This document shows positions 58,385-64,000 of a DNA stretch of 64,000 nucleotides, one piece after another. This stretch comes from Epilithonimonas sp. JDS (GTDB lineage Bacteria; Bacteroidota; Bacteroidia; Flavobacteriales; Weeksellaceae). Below the pieces are notes generated by a model that ran no database searches, was not told the DNA's origin, and saw nothing but the letters and a program-made list of their open reading frames with translations. The stretch's first letter is position 1, and each line of letters opens with the position of its first letter. The position numbers and the translations under genes were made by a program. Location: assembly GCF_021261315.1 (NCBI RefSeq), contig NZ_JAJSAX010000001.1, positions 434,001-498,000 on the forward strand, in the 5' to 3' direction.

Positions 58385-58861
58385 ATAAGCAACATCAAAG
58401 CAATTCCAAGAAGAATCATCACAGGAACAAAAGACGGAAAATCTTACATCGCAAAAGATGAAATCGTCACCAATGTATCAGAACATTTTCCCGGATTAAT
58501 CATTTCCGACGTATGGCAAACCAGCAAAACGCCGACAACTTTTGAACAGGAAAAACCGATAGAAAATTCTGCAATCCCAAGTGTCATTAAAAATGGAACT
58601 TATTTCCGCTACGTCCAGATTCCGCCAGATGAAAAACTGGGAATTGAAGCACCTGCTGGACAACCTCATCCGCTGATGCACCAAACCAAAAGTCTGGATT
58701 ATATCATTATTTTGTCGGGAGAAATTTTTCTGATTACCGATACAGATGAAACGCTTTTGCAAGCCGGCGACATCGTCATCCAAACCGGAACCAATCACAC
58801 CTGGAGCAACCGTTCCAACGAAAATTGCATCCAATTGGCAGTTCTGATTGATGCCGAATAA
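58385..58861 (+). pseudogene. cupin-domain protein with ATA in place of a start codon
   Basis: An open frame of 158 codons directly after the oxidoreductase TAA, in the same phase, reading I-S-N-I-K-A-I-P-R-R-I-I. An AUG would give M-S-N-I-K-A-I-P, the expected start; the codon is ATA instead, and no ATG, GTG or TTG occurs in frame until 58676, inside the cupin core. The core is intact: R-Y-V-Q-I-P-P, Q-P-H-P-L-M-H-Q-T, L-S-G-E-I-F-L-I, G-D-I-V-I-Q-T-G-T-N-H-T-W-S-N-R. It may be a recently start-lost gene, use a rare AUA start, or be made by readthrough of TAA. The stop abuts the convergent mazG stop. Confidence 0.65.
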
Positions 58862-59632
58862 TTACTTATCAAAAACCTTAGCCTCTTCCCAAAGTTCATC
58901 CATTTCCACAAGTTTCAAATCGGAAAGGTTAAGGTTTTTCGACCTCGCAATGTCCTCCATTTTCTGAAACCTGGAAATGAATTTCGAGTTCGTTCGTTCC
59001 AAAGCCGTATCCGCATTCAAGCCCGAAATTCGGGCATAATTAATCAAAGAAAAAAACACATCGCCCAACTCCTGCTCTTTTTTATCAGCCTCAGTTTCTG
59101 CGTGAAATTCCTCCAGCTCCTCTTCCACTTTCGCCCAAGCATCTTTTGCAGAATCAAATTCAAAACCAATCCCCTTTACTTTATCCTGAATTCTGTAAGC
59201 CTTGATAATCGGTGGCAAACTCTTCGGAACGCCTTCCAAAACAGAATTATTTCCTTCCTTCAGTTTCAGTTTTTCCCAATTTTGTTTCACCGCTTCTTCA
59301 TCTTCCGCAACAGCGTCGCCGTAAATATGTGGATGCCGGAAAATAAGTTTTTCGTTCAAAGAATTAATCACATCAGCAATATCAAAACTCTCTTTCTCCG
59401 ACCCGATTTTCGCATAGAAAACCAAATGCAGAAGCACATCGCCAATCTCTTTTTTGATTTCCAAAAGGTCATTATCCAGAATCGCGTCAGACAATTCGTA
59501 AGTTTCCTCAAGCGTCAGATGGCGCAAACTTTCCAAGGTCTGCTTCCTGTCCCACGGGCATTTTTCCCGCAAATCATCCATTATATCGAGAAGCCTTCCA
59601 AAAGCCTCCATTTTTTCCTCTCGTGTGTTCAT
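58862..59632 (-). CDS. mazG: nucleoside triphosphate pyrophosphohydrolase MazG
   Basis: A 256-residue two-domain MazG: each domain has the helical E-x-x-E / E-x-x-D pattern, for example C-P-W-D-R-K-Q-T and E-E-T-Y-E-L-S-D-A-I, then E-I-G-D-V-L-L-H-L in the first, and E-E-L-E-E-F and E-L-G-D-V-F-F-S-L in the second. It hydrolyses aberrant NTPs to NMP and PPi. A house-cleaning enzyme; the stop codon touches the cupin stop. Confidence 0.93.
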   Translation of the reverse strand: MNTREEKMEAFGRLLDIMDDLREKCPWDRKQTLESLRHLTLEETYELSDAILDNDLLEIKKEIGDVLLHLVFYAKIGSEKESFDIADVINSLNEKLIFRHPHIYGDAVAEDEEAVKQNWEKLKLKEGNNSVLEGVPKSLPPIIKAYRIQDKVKGIGFEFDSAKDAWAKVEEELEEFHAETEADKKEQELGDVFFSLINYARISGLNADTALERTNSKFISRFQKMEDIARSKNLNLSDLKLVEMDELWEEAKVFDK

Positions 59633-59679
59633 AAATGATGAATGATATTTTATAAATGATTACTAATTCTATTTTATTT

Positions 59680-59750
59680 GGGCAGCTTAATCCGCCTTCC
59701 GCTCCCTCCCGATTTTATATCGGGATCCGCTCAAGTCGGGCTGCGCTTCG
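59680..59750 (+). repeat. dispersed palindromic repeat family R1, copy C
   Basis: GGGCAGCTTAATCCGCC ... GGATCCGCTCAAGTCGGGCT. The middle is a short hairpin, CCCGATTTTATATCGGG. It lies just upstream of mazG and includes no gene. Confidence 0.7.
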
Positions 59751-59811
59751 CAAAGTTCAACATTTGTCTTTCAAAGTCAATTTCCATCAACTTTCAACCA
59801 ACAACCATCAA

Positions 59812-60258
59812 CTATTTTCTCACATTTTCAATAATGATATGACTATTCACTTTCAGCAATTCCTCCAAAAATTCATCTTGATTTTCAGGTGTGATGTAAA
59901 GGTCGTTTTTATTTTTCGAAAAGATGATAAGTCCGCCCATTGCAGTTCCACATTTATTAAAACCGCTCCACATCGTTTCTCCAATTCTGATTTTTGTGAT
60001 TTTAAAAATATTAATTCTGAAAATATCAAAAATAATATTCACAATCAATTCCTCGTTTTTGATTTTAATTTTAATGAAGAAAAAACTAATTAGAACTAAA
60101 ATATTAATACCAGCCGAAATAAAAACCATAATCAACCAGGAAAGCCAAGTGAGATCTTCATCAAAAAAAGATGAAATCACACTACTACAAAGCAAAATTG
60201 TAATTATAAAATATATTGAGGAATAAATCCAGTCTCTTCTGCTTTTATAAACTTTCAT
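59812..60258 (-). CDS. membrane protein with PH-like domain, unknown
   Basis: A 148-residue protein: two N-terminal membrane helices (I-Y-S-S-I-Y-F-I-I-T-I-L-L and I-M-V-F-I-S-A-G-I-N-I-L), then a soluble part with strands (I-K-I-K-N-E-E-L-I-V-N-I, then L-I-I-F-S-K-N-K-N-D-L-Y-I-T) typical of bacterial PH-like (YcxB/bPH) proteins. AT-rich. It starts at the pcm stop codon with a one-base overlap, so it is co-transcribed with pcm. Confidence 0.6.
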   Translation of the reverse strand: MKVYKSRRDWIYSSIYFIITILLCSSVISSFFDEDLTWLSWLIMVFISAGINILVLISFFFIKIKIKNEELIVNIIFDIFRINIFKITKIRIGETMWSGFNKCGTAMGGLIIFSKNKNDLYITPENQDEFLEELLKVNSHIIIENVRK

Positions 60259-60908
60259 CAGTGTGATTTATTTTGCAACATCGGCACGAACTTATAAACC
60301 CCAAATTCCTCCTTCTCAAACTGAGTATCAGAAATCTTCGTAAATCGGTAAAGAATCTGTTCATCGGTCTTTCCGAGCGGAATGACCATTTTACCGCCAA
60401 CTTTCAATTGTTTCAGTAATTCGGTTGGAAGCACTTCTGCACCACAAGTTACCAAGACTTTGTCAAAAGGTGCAAACGTTGGCAAACCCGCAAATCCATC
60501 GCCAAAACTCTGAAACTTCGGACGCAAATCCAATTCTCTGAAAAGTTTATGAGAAAAATCAAACAGGTCTTTTTGACGCTCAATCGTGTAAACCAAAGCT
60601 TTCATTTTGATAAGAACCGCCGTCTGATAACCGCAACCAGTTCCAATCTCAAGGATTTTTTCGCCTTCTTCAACTTCCAACAATTCGGTTTGTTCCGCAA
60701 CGGTTGACGGATGAGAAATCGTCTGTTTCGCCAAAATCGGGAAAGCGCGGTCTTCGTACGCATAATCCTCGAAAACACTTTCGATGAAAAGATGTCTTGG
60801 AACCTCGTTCATCGCAGACAAAACAAAACCGTCAGTGATTCCAATCTTCTGATGAAGATAATCCATTAATTGTTTTCTTTTCCCTTTGTGAACGTAAGTA
60901 TCTCTCAT
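60258..60908 (-). CDS. pcm: protein-L-isoaspartate O-methyltransferase
   Basis: A 216-residue SAM-dependent enzyme that starts repair of isoaspartyl residues in damaged proteins. Seen: Q-T-I-S-H-P-S-T-V-A-E-Q-T (family substrate loop; usually Q-T-I-S-x-P), then L-E-I-G-T-G-C-G-Y-Q-T-A (SAM-binding) and V-T-C-G-A-E-V-L-P. The C-terminal part lacks the extension of longer forms. First gene of a two-gene unit. Confidence 0.92.
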   Translation of the reverse strand: MRDTYVHKGKRKQLMDYLHQKIGITDGFVLSAMNEVPRHLFIESVFEDYAYEDRAFPILAKQTISHPSTVAEQTELLEVEEGEKILEIGTGCGYQTAVLIKMKALVYTIERQKDLFDFSHKLFRELDLRPKFQSFGDGFAGLPTFAPFDKVLVTCGAEVLPTELLKQLKVGGKMVIPLGKTDEQILYRFTKISDTQFEKEEFGVYKFVPMLQNKSH

Positions 60909-61089
60909 TATTGCTGTTAGTTCTTTGTATTATAACTTGCAATTTCCGAAGGATAAATTTAAAATCCAAACAAGAATCATAATTTTAAACATTTATTAAA
61001 AATTTCTACCTCAATCAGATTAAACTTTATAAATTTGATTGTTTTTTTACCAAATATTTAAATAAACTTTTAATTAATTGAATGAACGA

Positions 61090-62076
61090 ATGGATGTTAT
61101 GCAGAAAATAAGAGCTTACATTAAAGGAACTGGGTCTTACGTTCCACCAAAAATTTTAAAAAATGACTTTTTCGAAAAAGTAGGTTCGTCCGACGAATGG
61201 ATTTTTAAGAATCTCGGAATCAGAGAACGCAGAATTGCAGAAGGTGAAGTCACCAGCGATTTGGCCTACAAAGCCGGACTGAAAGCTTTGGAAAACACCG
61301 ATGTAAAACCAGAAAATATCGATTTAATAATCGTCGCCACTTCAACACCAGATAGACAAGCGCCATCCACAGCGTGTTTCGTGCAGGAAAAAATGAATGC
61401 GCCACAAGCCGTTGCCTTTGATATTTCGGCAGTTTGCTCAGGCGGACTTTATGGAATCGCAATCGGCTGTCAGTTCATAGAAACCGGAATGTATAAGAAT
61501 GTTTTGGTCATTGGTGCTGATACTTTTTCAACAATTACGGATTGGGAAAGAAAAGATTCAGTTTTCTTTGGAGACGGTGCAGGCGCAATTTTGTTATCTG
61601 CAACCACAGAAGACAAAGGCTTTTTCGATTTCAAACTGCACGCAGACGGAACGGGGAAATATCATTTTAATATTCCAGCAGGAGGTTCGGAAATGCCGGC
61701 TTCTGAAGAAACTTTGAAGCAGAAACTTCATTATTTCCAAATGAACGGAAAAGAGGTTTTTGAAACTGCAACCAGAGTTTTACCAGAAACCATCGACGAA
61801 ATCTTGGAAGCCAACAAAATGACTTCCGACAACGTAGATTGGGTAATTCCACATCAGCCAAGCATCAGAATCCTTCAGGAAACCGCCAGAAAAACAAATA
61901 TTCCTTTCGAAAAGGTGATGACGAATATGGACAAATATGCCAACACTTCCGGCGGAACAATCCCAATTGTCCTTGATGAAACCTACAAAAGTGGAAAAGT
62001 AAAACCAGGAAACATCTTGCTTTTTGCAGCCGTTGGCTCGGGTTGGACTTGGGGAACTGCGCTTTACAAGGCATAA
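61090..62076 (+). CDS. fabH: 3-oxoacyl-[ACP] synthase III (FabH)
   Basis: About 328 residues. FabH condenses acetyl- or branched acyl-CoA with malonyl-ACP to start fatty acid synthesis. Seen: Y-I-K-G-T-G-S-Y-V-P-P, S-S-D-E-W-I-F-K-N-L-G-I-R-E-R-R-I, the catalytic Cys in F-D-I-S-A-V-C-S-G-G, His in I-P-H-Q-P-S, and Asn in Y-A-N-T-S-G-G-T. Starts at 61078 (TTG), 61090 or 61099 are possible; the motif spacing favours 61090 or 61099. fabI follows on the same strand. Confidence 0.9.
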   Translation: MDVMQKIRAYIKGTGSYVPPKILKNDFFEKVGSSDEWIFKNLGIRERRIAEGEVTSDLAYKAGLKALENTDVKPENIDLIIVATSTPDRQAPSTACFVQEKMNAPQAVAFDISAVCSGGLYGIAIGCQFIETGMYKNVLVIGADTFSTITDWERKDSVFFGDGAGAILLSATTEDKGFFDFKLHADGTGKYHFNIPAGGSEMPASEETLKQKLHYFQMNGKEVFETATRVLPETIDEILEANKMTSDNVDWVIPHQPSIRILQETARKTNIPFEKVMTNMDKYANTSGGTIPIVLDETYKSGKVKPGNILLFAAVGSGWTWGTALYKA

Positions 62077-62079
62077 TCG

Positions 62080-62135
62080 ATAAATGATGATTGATGATTG
62101 ATAAATGATAAATGATAAATGATAATTTGATTATT
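62080..62135. repeat. GATAAATGAT-type low-complexity repeat
   Basis: About six ATAAATGAT/ATTGATG units in tandem between fabH and fabI. The same motif occurs near 9720, 38290 and 59640. Confidence 0.5.
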
Positions 62136-62203
62136 AAAATAAAATCAGACAAGATTATAAGGTCTATAATCTATTCGTCTATAATCTTAAAGTCTTAACA
62201 AAA

Positions 62204-63028
62204 ATGTTAGAAAATCAAACTTTCCTGATTACAGGAATTGCAGATGAAAATTCTTTGGCGATGAAAACCGCTGAGAAAATATTAGAAAACAACGGGAAAG
62301 TCGTTTGCACAGGTTTGGGCGTGACACCTTTCCACAACAATCTTTCTGAAAAAGCGGCTGGATTTCTCAATAAAAATTATGAAGATTTCGAATCTGCTTG
62401 TAAAAAAGTTTTGGGCAATGATGTTTACACCGCGCCTTTGGATGTGACACTTCCGGAAAGTTTAAAGTTCCTTGCTGAGGATTTAAAGAATAAAGACATT
62501 CAGCTAAATGGATTTCTTCACGCGATTGCGATGGACAAAACCATCCGAAACAAATCTGTAAAACCGATGCTGGAGGTAACAGCTGAGGAATTCAATGATA
62601 CGATGAATGTTTCGGCGTTTTCATTGATTTCGTTGTGTCACGCTTTGCTGTCCAATGGTGTTTTGCAAAGAGGTTCTTCGATTGTTTCGTTGAGCTACAT
62701 CGCGGCGGAAAAAGTCTCGTTTTTCCCTTACATCAATATGAGTATTGCAAAAGCGGCCCTCGAAAGGCTAACGATAGAAATGGCTTATGAATTGGGAAAA
62801 GAATACGGAATTCGCGCCAACGCCATCAGATTTTCACCTTATATGGGAAGCAAAGCCGGAAATGCAACGCTGAAAATTGAAGATGTGGAAAGAGCTGACA
62901 GAATCAGTCCACTTGGAAATGCTTTGCCTGAAGATTTGGCGCACGAGATTGTTCATCTTTTCCGAAAAGAAACGAGAATTACTGGCGAAATCCGTCACGT
63001 GGACGGCGGTTTTCACATTATGGGATAA
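62204..63028 (+). CDS. fabI: enoyl-[ACP] reductase (FabI)
   Basis: A 274-residue SDR-type reductase for the last step of each fatty-acid elongation cycle. Seen: the FabI N-terminus L-I-T-G-I-A-D-E-N-S-L-A, the H-A-I-A-M-D region (FabI-specific), the catalytic S-Y-I-A-A-E and Y-I-N-M-S-I-A-K (Y-x6-K), and G-I-R-A-N-A-I-R with a C-terminal E-I-R-H-V-D-G-G-F-H. It lies 127 bp downstream of fabH. Confidence 0.9.
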   Translation: MLENQTFLITGIADENSLAMKTAEKILENNGKVVCTGLGVTPFHNNLSEKAAGFLNKNYEDFESACKKVLGNDVYTAPLDVTLPESLKFLAEDLKNKDIQLNGFLHAIAMDKTIRNKSVKPMLEVTAEEFNDTMNVSAFSLISLCHALLSNGVLQRGSSIVSLSYIAAEKVSFFPYINMSIAKAALERLTIEMAYELGKEYGIRANAIRFSPYMGSKAGNATLKIEDVERADRISPLGNALPEDLAHEIVHLFRKETRITGEIRHVDGGFHIMG

Positions 63029-63338
63029 TTTGGGTTTGAGAGTTGGAGAGTTTGAGAGTTTTGAAGGTCTTCGAATCCGCTCAGAGCGACAAATCTAATT
63101 CCTAACTGTTTATTTTCAGCGATGTCAGACTGAGGCTCTCGAAGCCATATCTCTATTAAGTTTAATAACAAATCTCTCGCAGATTTGGCGGATTACGTGG
63201 ATTTATAAAAATTAAGTCTGCAAAATCAGCTTAATTTGCGAGATTTTATTTTAATTTTCTGTGACTTTTGTGGTTTTATTTTAAATTTATTGCGACTTTG
63301 CAAGACAGAAATCATTTCAAATTAATTGTAAAAATTTT
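63029..63338. other. gene-free 310-bp gap with repeat remnants
   Basis: No gene seen. It holds a gagagttt-type patch (63035-63060), an R7 repeat copy (63122-63144), and a long imperfect inverted pair CTCGCAGATTT ... AATTTGCGAG (63176-63242). Confidence 0.5.
63122..63144 (+). repeat. short dispersed repeat R7, copy 2
   Basis: ATGTCAGACTGAGGCTCTCG + AAG; it differs by two bases from the copy at 27749-27771 (minus). Confidence 0.5.
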
Positions 63339-64000
63339 ATGAGAAAAATAAAAACAGCTTTGTTGGCTTACGGCGGTTCCGGGAAATTGTTTCACGCACC
63401 GTTTTTCGAAGTTCACGAAGGTTACGAATTATTGGGCGCTTATGAACGAAGCAAAAAATTAATTCAACAAGATTATCCGGAAGTCACGAGCTTTGATTCT
63501 CTCGAAGCCGTTTTGGAGAGCGATGCGGAATTAATCGTAGTGAATACGCCAATCGACACACATTTCGAATTCACAAAGAAAGTTTTGGAAGCTGGGAAAA
63601 ATGCTTTGGTGGAGAAAGCTTTTACGACAACTTCTGAGGAAGCTGAAGAATTGCACAAACTTGCCAAAGAGAAAAAACTGAAACTCTGTGTTTATCAAAA
63701 CCGAAGATATGACAGTGATTTCAAAACTGTGAAAAAGGTTTTGGATGAGGATTATCTTGGCGAAATCGTGGAAGCAGAAATCCGCTTCGAAAGATATAAT
63801 CCGGAACTGAGCCCGAAAGCGTGGAAGGAAAATGGAAATCCGGGCGCGAGCATTTTGATGGATTTGGGTTCGCATATCATCGACCAAGCTTTGACTTTGT
63901 TTGGTTTTCCTGAGAAAGTTTTTGCAGACATCAGAAGGACGAGAGAGAATACGCAGATTGATGATTATTTTGATATTTTGCTTTATTATGCTGACAAACG
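63339..64000 (+). CDS. Gfo/Idh/MocA family oxidoreductase, N-terminal part
   Basis: The first ~220 residues of a NAD(P)-dependent sugar or inositol-type dehydrogenase; the frame runs off the window end. Seen: a Rossmann start with L-L-A-Y-G-G-S-G-K-L-F-H (variant of GxGxxG), V-V-N-T-P-I-D-T-H-F-E, the conserved V-E-K-A-F-T-T-T motif (EKP-like loop with Lys), and D-L-G-S-H-I-I-D-Q. The start ATG follows an AT-rich gap. Confidence 0.85.
   Translation, partial: MRKIKTALLAYGGSGKLFHAPFFEVHEGYELLGAYERSKKLIQQDYPEVTSFDSLEAVLESDAELIVVNTPIDTHFEFTKKVLEAGKNALVEKAFTTTSEEAEELHKLAKEKKLKLCVYQNRRYDSDFKTVKKVLDEDYLGEIVEAEIRFERYNPELSPKAWKENGNPGASILMDLGSHIIDQALTLFGFPEKVFADIRRTRENTQIDDYFDILLYYADK

Noticed and set aside
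58496-58834. A 112-residue minus-strand frame over the cupin
   Set aside because: A shadow of the cupin frame, whose translation has clear cupin motifs.

Overview
The window reads as chromosomal DNA of a Flavobacteriia member, most likely Weeksellaceae (Chryseobacterium or Epilithonimonas type). The reasons are low GC, a SusC/SusD pair, type IX secretion C-terminal sorting domains, a fused SecDF, a DUF493 protein, TANNTTTG-type -7 promoter boxes, and several palindromic intergenic repeat families of the kind I associate with this group. The genus is inferred from gene content and protein flavour, not from a search. No rRNA, tRNA, CRISPR array, prophage or transposase was seen.

Layout. 1-7.2 kb: the 3' end of murA; a two-gene operon on the minus strand (DUF4395 membrane protein and a stand-alone NIL-domain protein) whose leader has a promoter, a nested stem-loop and an intrinsic terminator; a papain-like lipoprotein; then an aminotransferase, a lipoprotein, murB, a DsbA/FrnE protein, a membrane protein and proC. 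7.2-11.2 kb: VanZ plus the transglutaminase, alpha-E and circularly permuted ATP-grasp cluster. 11.4-20.2 kb: spoT-nhaA, a 36-residue basic protein, yihY, rlmH, PAP2-tatA, a ClC channel and a Tet-like MFS exporter. 20.3-23.1 kb is the most accessory-looking stretch: an AT-rich orphan protein with a HEPN-like motif, a small lipoprotein flanked by a 65-bp duplication, REP/REPIN palindromes and a 21-bp tandem array. 23.2-26.2 kb: secDF. 26.4-37.1 kb: a secreted sugar dehydrogenase facing a polysaccharide utilization locus (susC, susD, a PF10091/GH144-like lipoprotein, an esterase, a GH3 beta-glucosidase), plausibly for beta-1,2-glucan. 37.3-46.4 kb: ferritin, DUF493, a 48-residue protein, a deoxyhypusine-synthase-like enzyme, an outer-membrane protein, ABC-F, an RCC1-repeat secreted protein, PH-SHOCT, a Crp-like regulator with an AhpD-like protein, and a cupin. 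46.6-57.3 kb: a Tat-like intradiol dioxygenase, a LytSR-type pair, a PIN/antitoxin pair, an M3 peptidase, a KefB/KefF-type pair, LemA-TPM-TPM, and HxlR. 57.4-64 kb: an oxidoreductase, a cupin frame lacking a normal start codon, mazG, a PH-like membrane protein, pcm, fabH, fabI and the start of a Gfo/Idh/MocA oxidoreductase.

Most genes are housekeeping. The strongest leads are the terminator-bearing leader RNA ahead of DUF4395-NIL, the PUL and its substrate, the cupin gene whose expected start codon is ATA, and the repeat-rich island at 20.3-22.3 kb.
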